Of a stretch of DNA of 64,000 nt, positions 24,806-32,833 are shown piece by piece. A program made the position numbers and the translations under genes. This DNA is from Streptomyces parvus (GTDB lineage Bacteria; Actinomycetota; Actinomycetes; Streptomycetales; Streptomycetaceae). Where the stretch lies: the NCBI RefSeq assembly GCF_014648875.1, contig NZ_BMRY01000005.1, positions 248,001 through 312,000 of the forward strand. Reading direction: 5' to 3'. The notes beneath the pieces were generated by a model. The model was not told the DNA's origin. It searched no databases and saw only the letters and a program-made list of their open reading frames with translations. Position 1 is the stretch's first letter. Each line of letters starts with the position of its first letter.

Positions 24806-26338
24806 TCAGCTCGGGGTGGCCAGCACCTGGGTCCAGTACGGGCCGCGCGGGGAGTCGGCGATGCCCACGCCGACGTGGACGAAGTCGCAGTTGAATATGT
24901 CGTCGTCGCGGCCGGGGCTGTTGCGCCACTCCTCGACGACCGCGGCCGGATCGCTCATGCCGGTCGCGATGGTCTCCCCCACGGCCGACCACGCGTAGCC
25001 GGTGGCGCCGACCCGGTCGCCCGGGCCCCGGCCCGAGGAGTCGGTGTGGTCGAAGTAGTTCCGCGCGGCCATGTCCTCGGAGTGCCGCTGGGCGACCTCG
25101 GTCAGCCGGGGGTCGGTCTCCAGCTCCGGGCAGCCGTTCGCGGCGCGCAGGGTGTTGACCCGGGTGACCACGCGGGCGTCCGGACCGGGGCGCGGCTTCG
25201 GCGCGGGCGAGGCGGAGGGCGACGGGGAGACGGTGGGCGGCCGGGTGGCGGCGGTCCGGCTCGGGGTGGGGGTGGGCGGGACCGTGGAGGGGCTGGGGCT
25301 CGGCTCGGCGGAGGCGGAGGCGGAAGCGGGCGGGGGTGCGGGCGCGGGGCTGTGGGTGACGCCGCCGCCCCGGGACTCGGGCTCGGCCGGTGCGGAGGGC
25401 CAGATCAGTACGGCGAGGGCGGTCACGGCGGCCGCCCCGGCTATGAGCCCGGCGGCCTTCCCGGCCGAGAAGGCGGCCGGGGCGGAGTGGGCCGCACCGG
25501 ACGCGGCCGGAGCGGCGGCGGTGGCGGACGCGGTGGCCGGGGCGGCCGACGAGGCGACGGCCACCGCCACCTGCTGCCCGCTGTCGTAGAGCGGCACCAC
25601 GAGCGCGAGCCCGGACAGCAGGCCCTCCGGCGGGACCAGCCCCGCACTGCCGTCGGAGCAGGAGGCGCAGCCCCGTACATGGCGGGCGATCCGCTTGCGC
25701 CACAGCGGCGTCGGCGTACCGTCCCAGTCGCCCAGCAGGTCCTCCAGGGCCGGGCAGCGGGGGTCGGAGGCCAGAGCCCGGACGACGGTGCGGCCGACGT
25801 CGAGCTGGTTCTTCACCCGCTGGACGCGTACGGCGGCGTGCTGCGGGGAGAGGCCCAGCGCCTCGGCCAGCTCGGACCGGGTGAGGTCGCCGGTCGTCTC
25901 CAGCCACCACAGGGACAGCACATCGCGCTCGGCGTCGTCCAGCCAGCGGGTCGCCTCGGCGGTCTCGCGCCGCTGCCCGGAGAGTTCCAGGCGCAGGATC
26001 GTCAGGTCGACGAAGTCGGCGGCGGGGTCGGCGGGGTCGCTGGTCTCCTCCAGCGGGGCGGGGCGGTGGCCGAGGTTGGACCAGCGGCTGCGGACCTGGT
26101 TCATGGCGATGGCGACGAGCCAGGAGCGGAAGCGGGCCGGATCGCGCAGGGCGGGCAGGCCGGAGAGCGCCCGGAGCATGGTCTCCTGCACCACGTCGTC
26201 CACGTCCGGATGGCCGTTGAGGGCGCGCCCGACGACGTTGTAGACCAGGGGGAGGTACTGGGCGGCCAGCCGCTCCCCGGCGGCCCGGTCGCCGTTCCTC
26301 GCCGCGATGACCAGAGCGGTGCTGTCCACGCCGTTCAC
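24806..26338 (-). CDS. ECF sigma factor fused through a zinc-finger-like motif and one membrane span to an extracellular CAP domain
   Basis: About 510 residues in five parts. Sigma region 2 (LVYNVVGRAL, DVDDVVQETMLRAL, FRSWLVAIAMNQ) occupies about 25-90. Sigma region 4 (RSELAEALGLSPQHAAVRVQ) lies around 130-170. A HVRGCASC motif at about 215 resembles the zinc-binding part of anti-sigma domains. One hydrophobic span (AGLIAGAAAVTALAVLIW) follows. A Pro/Ser/Thr-rich linker leads to a C-terminal CAP/SCP domain (VNTLRAANGC, NYFDHTD, VGETIATG, HVGVGIAD). Membrane-tethered sigma factors with extracytoplasmic domains are known in actinobacteria; pairing with CAP is unusual. GTG 26336-26338 or GTG 26327-26329 may be the start. 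Confidence 0.85.
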   Translation of the reverse strand: MNGVDSTALVIAARNGDRAAGERLAAQYLPLVYNVVGRALNGHPDVDDVVQETMLRALSGLPALRDPARFRSWLVAIAMNQVRSRWSNLGHRPAPLEETSDPADPAADFVDLTILRLELSGQRRETAEATRWLDDAERDVLSLWWLETTGDLTRSELAEALGLSPQHAAVRVQRVKNQLDVGRTVVRALASDPRCPALEDLLGDWDGTPTPLWRKRIARHVRGCASCSDGSAGLVPPEGLLSGLALVVPLYDSGQQVAVAVASSAAPATASATAAAPAASGAAHSAPAAFSAGKAAGLIAGAAAVTALAVLIWPSAPAEPESRGGGVTHSPAPAPPPASASASAEPSPSPSTVPPTPTPSRTAATRPPTVSPSPSASPAPKPRPGPDARVVTRVNTLRAANGCPELETDPRLTEVAQRHSEDMAARNYFDHTDSSGRGPGDRVGATGYAWSAVGETIATGMSDPAAVVEEWRNSPGRDDDIFNCDFVHVGVGIADSPRGPYWTQVLATPS

Positions 26339-26479
26339 GCCCTTCGTTCGGGTTCGCCACCGGAATGTGGGCCAGGTCACCCCTGGGGGTTTTGTTATCC
26401 GCCCCCCGTCCGGTGGTCAACCAGTATGCGGGGGCCGGCAGGCAGTCCCGCCGAGAGAGTGCCGGGAGCGGGGAGAGAC

Positions 26480-27613
26480 ATGTCGAGCGACACGCAGACC
26501 GACGAGGCGCACGCCACCGGTCCGGGCTCCACCGGAGCGCAGGCCAAGGATCCTCGGGCCACGGAGGCGCGAGCCACCCCGGCACCGCACGCCGAAGCCC
26601 ACGCCACCCCGGCACCGCACGCCGAAGCCCACGCCACCGCCGCGCGGACGGGCGAGGCTCTCACCACCTCGGCCCTGCACGCGGCGGCGACCGGCGCCGA
26701 CACCTTCCCCGGGGTCCTGCGGGAGGCGCTGAACCGCCGCGGGCTCTCCCTGGAGCGGGTGAGCGAACGGCTCAGGGTGCGCGGCATCACCATCAGCCAG
26801 GCCACCCTGAGCAGCTGGCAGCGCGGCCGCAGCCAGCCCGAACGGGCCCGCTCCCTCCAGGCGGTGGACGTGCTGGAGGAGATCCTGGAGCTGCCCGCCG
26901 GGTCGCTGCGTTCGCTGCTCGGCCCGCGCCGCCCGCGCGGCCGGACCACCCCGCCCGACGCGGAGGGGGCGGCGCTGCAGATCCTCGGCGAGGACTCGGT
27001 GGTGGAGAAGGCGCTCGGCGCCCGCTTCCGCCACTTCAACCAGGAGACCAGCTCGCTGATGGTCCACGACATCGTCAGGGTCGGTGAGACCGGCACGCTG
27101 AGCGGCATCTCCACCACGAACGTGCTGCGGGCCAAGCGGGCCGGGGCGGACCGGGCGATCTTCGTCCTCAGCTTCGACGACGAGGCGGCCGAACCGGTCG
27201 ACATCAGGGTCACCTGCGGCCGCCTGGCGGAGGCCACCTACCTGAAGGGGCTCAAATCCCTGGTGCTGGAAATCCACTTCGGGCGGGAGCTGGCCAAGCT
27301 GGACACCACGGTGGTGAGTTACGCGGTCGAGGTGAGCCCGTCCGAGACCCCGGCCACGCACTACGAACGCTGGTCGCGGACGAACCTCCACGAATACCTC
27401 CAGCAGGTCTTCTTCCACCCCGCCGCCCTGCCCGCGGACTGCCACCGCTACGTCCGGGAGAAGGTCGGCGACCCGCCCCGCGGCCGCCGTCGCATCCCGC
27501 TGAGCGACGCGCACGACGTCCATGTGCTCACCTCCCGGTGCAAGCCGGGCGTCCACGGGGTGGCGTGGGAGTACGGAACGGGACCAAGTGGAACGGGAGA
27601 CCGCCCAGGATGA
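26480..27613 (+). CDS. XRE-family regulator with repeat-bearing N-terminal extension
   Basis: A 377-residue protein. Residues 1-72 are a low-complexity Ala/Thr/His/Pro segment containing two exact decapeptide repeats. A helix-turn-helix follows at about 75-140 (FPGVLREALNRRGLSLERVS, then GITISQATLSSWQRGRSQP). The C-terminal 200 residues form a domain I do not recognise beyond a likely ligand or partner role. GGGAGAGAC precedes ATG 26480. Divergent from the sigma-CAP gene, so the two may share a regulatory region. A hairpin at 27595-27627 overlaps its end. Confidence 0.75.
   Translation: MSSDTQTDEAHATGPGSTGAQAKDPRATEARATPAPHAEAHATPAPHAEAHATAARTGEALTTSALHAAATGADTFPGVLREALNRRGLSLERVSERLRVRGITISQATLSSWQRGRSQPERARSLQAVDVLEEILELPAGSLRSLLGPRRPRGRTTPPDAEGAALQILGEDSVVEKALGARFRHFNQETSSLMVHDIVRVGETGTLSGISTTNVLRAKRAGADRAIFVLSFDDEAAEPVDIRVTCGRLAEATYLKGLKSLVLEIHFGRELAKLDTTVVSYAVEVSPSETPATHYERWSRTNLHEYLQQVFFHPAALPADCHRYVREKVGDPPRGRRRIPLSDAHDVHVLTSRCKPGVHGVAWEYGTGPSGTGDRPG
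26573..26632 (+). repeat. Two exact 30-bp tandem repeats inside the XRE gene
   Basis: Units 26573-26602 and 26603-26632 are identical and in frame, each encoding ATPAPHAEAH. A partial third unit follows. Identity at the DNA level points to recent slippage or duplication. Confidence 0.9.
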
Positions 27614-27627
27614 GTGGACGGTCTCCC
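27595..27627. terminator. Possible terminator hairpin after the XRE gene
   Basis: The arms gggagaccg and cggtctccc enclose a 15-base loop that contains the XRE stop codon. It sits between convergent genes and may act on both strands; the long loop lowers confidence. Confidence 0.5.
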
Positions 27628-27670
27628 GCGTCTGGGGGGTGGCCTTCGTTCGGTCGGTGTCTGTCGTGGA

Positions 27671-28891
27671 CTACTTCGTGTTGAGCGTCAGCCCGTAGTA
27701 CGCGAGGGCGTCGTCGAGCGGCTGGAAATAGGAGGAGCCGGGCGAGTTGACCTGGCCGTTGCAGCGCTGGTTGCTCGGACCTCCGGACGTCATGCCCAGA
27801 GCCTGGTTGCCGGAGACGTACGCGCCGCCGCTGTCGCCGCCCTGGGTGCAGACGCTGGAGCTGGCCAGGCCGGTCACCACGGTGTCCGGGCCGCCGTTCT
27901 GGTCGGTGTAGGTGACGCTGACGTTGTACGAACCGACCTTGCCGCAGGTCCACTGGGTGGTCTGGCCGGACTTGCAGAGCGCCGCGCCGGAGGGGGCCCG
28001 CTTGCTGCCCTTGACCGGGACGGTGCCGGCCCTGCCGTACGTGGTGATGTCGAGGCCGATGGAGTTGCCGGCGTCGACGGCCGCGATGCCCATGTCGACG
28101 CTGCGGGTGCCGAGCGCGAACCGGGTGTGGGTGCCCTTGGCGAACCGGGTGCCGTTGTAGGCCAGTGCGGGCAGGTCCTCGATGCAGTGCCCGGCGGTCA
28201 CGAGCACCTGCTTGCCGTTACGGTCCTTGGCGCCGTAACCGACGGAGCAGAGGTAGCCGTTGAAGGTCATCCGGCTGCCGGGCGGAACGACGGCCTGGGT
28301 CTCCAGCTTCTCCTGGCCCTTGACCACGCGCACGGCGTCGCCGTTGCTCTGCGCGGCCTTGAGGAAGCTGCGGGTGGCGGCGTCGGTGTCGCCGTTGACC
28401 TCGACGGTCACGGTGTCCGACGCGAGGTCGACGGACCAGGCGGAGACCCCGGCCGGGGCGCTCTTGAGGGCCTTGGCGTCGAGCTGGGCCTTGATGCGGT
28501 CGAGTTCGCTCTCGCCGCGCTCGGGCACCCGGGCCTTGAGACCCGCGGCCCGGACGTCCTTCGCCGCCTCGGCGTCGGCGGCGTTGACGACGAGCGAACC
28601 GTCCTTGGTGAAGAAGGCCCCGAGCGTGTCGACCCGGTCCTTCCGCAGGTCCGCGAACCGGTCCTGCTGATCGGCCTCGCGGTCCAGCCGCTCGACGGCG
28701 GCCTTCTCGCTGACGCCCAGGGTCACGGCGAGCGCCTTGACCATCTCCGGCTGGTAGGCCGGCGCCGCCGCGGGCGCCGAGGGCTCCTCCGTCGTACCGG
28801 CGTAGGCCCCTGTGGCGACTCCGGCCGACAGAAGGGCGCCGATCGAGGCGGCCACGATGTATCTGCGCGCGTTCTTCTTTCCGTGCTTCAC
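27671..28891 (-). CDS. Secreted S1 family serine protease (streptogrisin/alpha-lytic type) with propeptide
   Basis: A 406-residue prepro-protease. A basic N-terminus and hydrophobic signal with AGAYAG cleavage context span residues 1-31. The propeptide runs to about 190. The mature chymotrypsin-fold domain has His in LVTAGHCIED, Asp in SVDMGIAAVD and Ser in CTQGGDSGGAYV. The prodomain normally chaperones folding and is then cut off. GTG 28889-28891 gives the complete signal peptide. Two palindromic arms in the promoter region (29073-29099) may control it. It is not a STAND-linked intracellular trypsin domain because it has a clear signal peptide. Confidence 0.92.
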   Translation of the reverse strand: MKHGKKNARRYIVAASIGALLSAGVATGAYAGTTEEPSAPAAAPAYQPEMVKALAVTLGVSEKAAVERLDREADQQDRFADLRKDRVDTLGAFFTKDGSLVVNAADAEAAKDVRAAGLKARVPERGESELDRIKAQLDAKALKSAPAGVSAWSVDLASDTVTVEVNGDTDAATRSFLKAAQSNGDAVRVVKGQEKLETQAVVPPGSRMTFNGYLCSVGYGAKDRNGKQVLVTAGHCIEDLPALAYNGTRFAKGTHTRFALGTRSVDMGIAAVDAGNSIGLDITTYGRAGTVPVKGSKRAPSGAALCKSGQTTQWTCGKVGSYNVSVTYTDQNGGPDTVVTGLASSSVCTQGGDSGGAYVSGNQALGMTSGGPSNQRCNGQVNSPGSSYFQPLDDALAYYGLTLNTK

Positions 28892-29219
28892 GCGATTCCT
28901 TCCGCTACGCAGGCGAGCGTCCAGACAATGGGGGGGGTGGCCACACCGCGCCTGGGGAAGCGCGATGTGTTCCATGGACACTGCCCGGCGGCGATGACAT
29001 GTTCCTGTCGCCGCGCCTCGAACTCTGGCGCAGCCGGAACTGCCGCGACAAGAAGTGGCGGTGGGGCTCTTTTCTACAGAACTGGCCGAGAACTGTAGAG
29101 AGAACGACGGAAAGCGCTGGTGCGGACCTTTGCGCCGGGTCGAATGCCCGCCCCGTAGTCCACCCCCAGCACCATTCCCCAGCAGTAGAGTTGACTTCCG
29201 AATGAGGGGGGACACCGGC
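28892..29219. other. Intergenic region between the protease and the STAND operon
   Basis: About 330 bases carry no supported gene. They contain a G-run (about 28931-28937), the inverted repeat at 29073-29099 and the promoters of two divergent transcripts. Confidence 0.5.
29073..29099. promoter_or_regulatory. Operator-like inverted repeat upstream of the secreted protease
   Basis: The arms tctacag and ctgtaga lie 13 bases apart, and agaact occurs twice within the spacer. It lies about 180 bases upstream of the protease start and 120 upstream of the divergent small membrane protein. No known regulator consensus was matched. Confidence 0.4.
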
Positions 29220-29573
29220 ATGAACAGAGGCCGAAGAGCCGTACTGATGTGGACGGGCCTGGCGGTCGCCGTGCTCGCGGGAGTGCTGTCCTTCCTCACC
29301 TGGGACCGCGCCGACCAGGTGGCCGGAGTGGTCTCCGCCGTGGTGGGCGTGGCCGCCCTGGGAGTCGGCGTGTACGGGGCGCTCGGCCCGGCCCGGGGCC
29401 CCGACGTGCAGGTCTCGGGCACGGGGAGGGCGGTGTCCCGCGGCGGCGGCGAGGCCAACACCGGCTTCGTCGCTCCCGCCTCCACCACCGCGCCCGGCTC
29501 GGTGTCCGTCAGCGACACCGGCGACGCGGAGGCCGACGGGGGCAGCGCGAACAGCGGATTCCGGCAGGGGTAG
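29220..29573 (+). CDS. Small membrane protein with Gly/Ala/Asn-rich tail, partner of the following STAND-like NTPase
   Basis: A 117-residue protein of no family known to me. Two hydrophobic spans (about 7-28 and 34-57) are followed by a low-complexity tail with two similar motifs, RGGGEANTGF and TGDAEADGGSANSGF. The next protein begins with a related motif (GTGDASAQGDAALSNTGV), so the two may interact through this element. A GAGGGGG site precedes ATG 29220; ATG 29202 is an in-frame alternative without one. The stop lies 7 bases before the next start, so they are co-translated. Confidence 0.6.
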   Translation: MNRGRRAVLMWTGLAVAVLAGVLSFLTWDRADQVAGVVSAVVGVAALGVGVYGALGPARGPDVQVSGTGRAVSRGGGEANTGFVAPASTTAPGSVSVSDTGDAEADGGSANSGFRQG

Positions 29574-29580
29574 CGGAGCT

Positions 29581-31041
29581 GTGGCCGGCGGCAGGATCGG
29601 GGCGAAGGGTACGGGCGACGCGTCGGCACAAGGGGACGCGGCTCTCTCGAACACCGGGGTCATCAACGGCCCGGTGACCCTTTCCTCTCCGGCACGACGA
29701 CCCGCCGTATCGGGCTATCTACTCCAGGTCGAGAGGGTGGCGGCGGCCGACTTCCGGGGACGTGAGGCCGAGCTTTCGGAACTGGCCTCCTTCAGCACGG
29801 AGGAACGGCCGCAGGAAGCGGCGGGAAAGGACTACTGGCGCTGGCTGGCCCCCGCCTGGGCCGGAAAGTCCGCTCTGCTGGCGGAGTTCGTCCTGAATCC
29901 GCCGTCCGGGATCGACGTCGTCGCGTTCTTCATCACCTCCCGTATGGCGGGCCAGAACGACGCCGCCGCGTTCTGCGAGGTCGTCCAGCGACAGCTGTAC
30001 GCCCTGTTGCGGGAGGAGGAGCCGCTGAGCACGCCCGCCACGCGGGACGAACAGCTGCGGCTCGCCCTGGACCGTGCGGCGGAGCGCTGCGCGACGGAGG
30101 GCCGACAGCTCGTCCTGGTGGTGGACGGGCTGGACGAGGACCACGGGGTCACCGCCGGTCCCGACTGCCACAGCATCGCCGCGCTGCTGCCCCGTACGCC
30201 CCCGCACGGCATGCGGATCATCGTGGCCGGACGCCCGCACCCGCCCGTCCCGGACGACGTGCCCGGCGACCATCCGCTGCGGACGACGGAGATCAGCCAC
30301 TGGCTGGCACCCTCCCCGTACGCCCAGGCGGTCCGCTGGGAAGCGGAGCAGAACCTGCTGCGCCTGCTCGACGGCGGCGGACTGGGGCGTGAACTGGTCG
30401 GCCTGACGGTGGCGGCGGGCGGTGGTCTCAGTGCGAGGGACATCGCCGAACTGACCGGCAGCCGTCCCCGCCTCGTGGAGCGCGAACTGTCGGCGGTGAC
30501 CGGTCGCAGCTTCCGCCGCCGCTCCGTGCACTGGGCGTCCCACGGCCCGGAGGTCTACCTCCTGGCCCACGAGGAGATCCAGCGCAGCGCGGCGGAACTC
30601 ATCACGGACACCGAGCTGGCGGACTGCCGCACGCGGCTGCACGCGTGGGCCCAGACGTACCGGACCGCCGGCTGGCCCGCCACGACGCCCGAGTACCTGC
30701 TGCGCGGTTACGCCCAGCTCCTGCGCGAACTGGGCGACACAAGGCGGCTGGTGGATCTGGTGTGCGACGCCGCACGGCACGAGCGGCTGTGGCAGGTCAC
30801 CGGCGCGGACCTGGAGGCGCTCAGCGAACTGTCCACCTCGCTGGACCAGTTGCTGGCACACGGCCGGCAGAGCGGCGATCTGGACGTCTCGGCCGCTCTG
30901 CGTCTGGCGGCCGCCCGCGACGGGCTGCACGAACGGACCAGGGCCCTGCCGCCCGATCTCATCGGCCTGTGGGCCCGGCTCGGGCACACCGGGCGGGCCA
31001 TCAGCCTGGCGGAATCGCAACAGAGTCGTACCACCGGGTGA
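29581..31041 (+). CDS. STAND/NACHT-like P-loop NTPase without visible C-terminal repeats
   Basis: A 486-residue protein. Residues 1-35 form a Gly/Ala/Asn low-complexity motif shared with the upstream membrane protein. An N-terminal linker FRGREAEL (about 60) is typical of STAND NTPases. The P-loop APAWAGKSALL lacks its first Gly (Ala instead). Walker B is LVLVVDGLDED (about 177-187), and a sensor-like IIVAGRPHPP follows. The rest is helical (winged helix and superstructure). Full-length STANDs often carry WD40 or TPR repeats and N-terminal effectors; neither is visible here. Signalling or defence is possible but not shown. Start GTG 29581. Confidence 0.65.
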   Translation: MAGGRIGAKGTGDASAQGDAALSNTGVINGPVTLSSPARRPAVSGYLLQVERVAAADFRGREAELSELASFSTEERPQEAAGKDYWRWLAPAWAGKSALLAEFVLNPPSGIDVVAFFITSRMAGQNDAAAFCEVVQRQLYALLREEEPLSTPATRDEQLRLALDRAAERCATEGRQLVLVVDGLDEDHGVTAGPDCHSIAALLPRTPPHGMRIIVAGRPHPPVPDDVPGDHPLRTTEISHWLAPSPYAQAVRWEAEQNLLRLLDGGGLGRELVGLTVAAGGGLSARDIAELTGSRPRLVERELSAVTGRSFRRRSVHWASHGPEVYLLAHEEIQRSAAELITDTELADCRTRLHAWAQTYRTAGWPATTPEYLLRGYAQLLRELGDTRRLVDLVCDAARHERLWQVTGADLEALSELSTSLDQLLAHGRQSGDLDVSAALRLAAARDGLHERTRALPPDLIGLWARLGHTGRAISLAESQQSRTTG

Positions 31042-31091
31042 GCGCCCTGACCGCCGTCGCCACCTGAGCACTAGGCGCGGCGACCGCGCGG

Positions 31092-31781
31092 TCAGCCGGC
31101 GGCGGGGCCGGTCCCGTAGTCCGCCCTGAATCCGCTCAGGCCGTCCGCGAGGTGGGCCAGCCACCCACTCGGAGAGTATGGCTGGGGAGGGTCGACCTCC
31201 ATTCCCAGCTCGGCCATCGCGAGGCCGTAGTCGGACTCTTCCAGACCGAGAGCGAGAAGCTCGCGAAGCTCACCCGCGAGGCGGGCGACCAACTGCGGGT
31301 CCGTGGTCGCGGTGTAGTCGCGCACGGCCGCGTCAGGATCCGGAAACTCGTCCGGCATGTCCTGCGAGAACCAGCCACCGAGGAACTGGCCGAGCTCGGG
31401 GAAGCGGGCATGCCACTCCCAGTGGGTGCGAGGGCTCGCCGGGGGCGGCACCTCGCCCTCCTCGATCGACCGCTTCAGATGGTCCGCCACCACGAACAGC
31501 CAGTCCTGGATCGCCGGCCGGGGCAGGCCGACATCCGGCACGGGGTAGAACTCACCGAGGCTCAGACGCAGGCGGCCCGGCGGGGTGCGAGCGTAGTCGC
31601 GGATCTGCCGTTCGGCCGTGGCCAGGGCGTCGGGGCGGGTGTGCCAGGTGTGGCGGAGGTAGGCCTGGAGGGCCTCGCTCGGCCTCTCCGGCTCGTCATC
31701 GGCCGACATTCCGGTGTACGCCCTGACTACCTGGTCCAACTCACCGTAGCGGCGGTCGAATTCGAGCGGCTTCATGGACAC
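31092..31781 (-). CDS. Contact-dependent inhibition-type immunity protein (CdiI-like), paired with the displaced toxin fragment
   Basis: A 229-residue cytoplasmic protein. The C-terminal part (FPELGQFLGGWFSQDMPDEF, YTATTDPQLVARLAGELREL, then AELGMEV and GWLAHLADGL) matches my memory of the CDI immunity family in polymorphic toxin loci. It starts 12 bases after the stop of the RNase A-type fragment, the usual toxin-immunity order. Function would be neutralising the cognate nuclease. GTG 31779-31781 chosen; ATG 31773-31775 is possible. Convergent with the STAND gene. Confidence 0.65.
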   Translation of the reverse strand: MSMKPLEFDRRYGELDQVVRAYTGMSADDEPERPSEALQAYLRHTWHTRPDALATAERQIRDYARTPPGRLRLSLGEFYPVPDVGLPRPAIQDWLFVVADHLKRSIEEGEVPPPASPRTHWEWHARFPELGQFLGGWFSQDMPDEFPDPDAAVRDYTATTDPQLVARLAGELRELLALGLEESDYGLAMAELGMEVDPPQPYSPSGWLAHLADGLSGFRADYGTGPAAG

Positions 31782-31793
31782 GGCGTAAGACCT

Positions 31794-32099
31794 CTACAGA
31801 TAGATCGGGACGGTGGTGAGAACGACAAAGCCGTGCCGGCTCGCGGGCTCACGCCTGAGGACGACCCGTGCCGCGCGCACCTCGACGGGCTCACGCCCGG
31901 CGAGCATCATCGCCTGCAGCAGGACGCGGCCGACAGGAGCCTCACGGGTGGGCCAGGCGGCCTCGATGGTGAGACGGGCACGGGTGCCCTGCGCGAGCCA
32001 GCGATGAATCCTCTGCTCGTTGGAGGTCACCACCTGCTGGGTGGCCCATTGGGCGGTTTCCCGGTCGGGGTAGGTGGCCGAGCGATTCCTAACGGTCAT
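31794..32099 (-). CDS. Displaced RNase A-like toxin C-terminal fragment
   Basis: A 101-residue protein matching only the second half of bacterial RNase A-like toxin domains (CdiA-CT type): DRETAQWATQQVVTSN, RIHRWLAQG, RVVLRR and a final GFVVLTTVPIYL. The first half with the catalytic His (HGVDKHIG in the full toxin at 32834-34174) is absent, so it is unlikely to be an active nuclease. It nevertheless has AGGAAG at good spacing to ATG 32097-32099. It is followed by its own immunity gene, the arrangement of an orphan toxin-immunity module. Confidence 0.6.
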   Translation of the reverse strand: MTVRNRSATYPDRETAQWATQQVVTSNEQRIHRWLAQGTRARLTIEAAWPTREAPVGRVLLQAMMLAGREPVEVRAARVVLRREPASRHGFVVLTTVPIYL

Positions 32100-32129
32100 G
32101 CGGAGAACTTCCTGTGGGCTGTGCGTGGT

Positions 32130-32801
32130 TCAGGAACCTGCATGCTCGGTCCGCATATGGTCGTCGATTCCCTGGATGACTTCGCTCAGCGCCTCGTGCG
32201 AAACCCACGGAATCCAACGCGTCACATTGGCGGACAGCACCGCAGGCTGCGGAAATGTCACGAGCACCGATTGGGCGTCGGCGGCCAACCGGGAGAAACT
32301 CTCGCCACAGAACGGATGCTCCGCGTCGATGAAAGCCGCCATCGAATCGCGCAGCGACGGATAATCGCCTTCGTAGATCCAGTTGGCACCGAAACCGAAA
32401 AGCTCCGGAAAGCGCACCGCCGCCTCCCAGTCCGCCAGCGGCAGGTCGGCGAATCCGACTTCCGGCTCCTGTTCGACCGCCCGGAGCAGCCCGGACAGCG
32501 TGCGCAGGTAGTCGTCTCCCGGAACACCGCCGCGCGCCTCGTCCAGCCGTTGGGTGAACGTACACGGGAAGAATGCCGGGCCTTCCGACCGCACCAGGTC
32601 GGCCGTGTGGTCGAGCAGGGCGGCAACGGACACGACGGGAAACAGCCAGCGTGTCGTGTCGGCGGCCCCCATCGTGCGGACGAAACGCCTGAGCTCGTCG
32701 TCCAGGCCGAGGGCGCCCTGCGACCGCTGGGCGCGCAGCGCTGTCTCGACCACGCGTCTGACCGGCCCGTCGTTGAAGAGGGCACCGGTGTGCGAGATCA
32801 C
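32130..32801 (-). CDS. Putative immunity protein for the RNase A-like toxin
   Basis: A 223-residue cytoplasmic protein I do not recognise by family. It directly follows the toxin gene, the canonical place for the cognate immunity protein. It has a FPELFGFGANWIYEG segment that aligns loosely with FPELGQFLGGWFSQD of the second immunity candidate. I choose GTG 32799-32801, with GGAG upstream. A TTG at 32837 would overlap the toxin stop and is the alternative. The role is inferred from context. Confidence 0.55.
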   Translation of the reverse strand: MISHTGALFNDGPVRRVVETALRAQRSQGALGLDDELRRFVRTMGAADTTRWLFPVVSVAALLDHTADLVRSEGPAFFPCTFTQRLDEARGGVPGDDYLRTLSGLLRAVEQEPEVGFADLPLADWEAAVRFPELFGFGANWIYEGDYPSLRDSMAAFIDAEHPFCGESFSRLAADAQSVLVTFPQPAVLSANVTRWIPWVSHEALSEVIQGIDDHMRTEHAGS

Positions 32802-32833
32802 GTCGCGATCATCTCCATGACAGGTCCGGGGGC

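Noticed and set aside
27671..28891. Trypsin-like effector linked to the STAND gene
   Set aside because: The protease has a signal peptide and a propeptide of the streptogrisin type and is divergently transcribed, so it is a secreted enzyme rather than a STAND effector domain.
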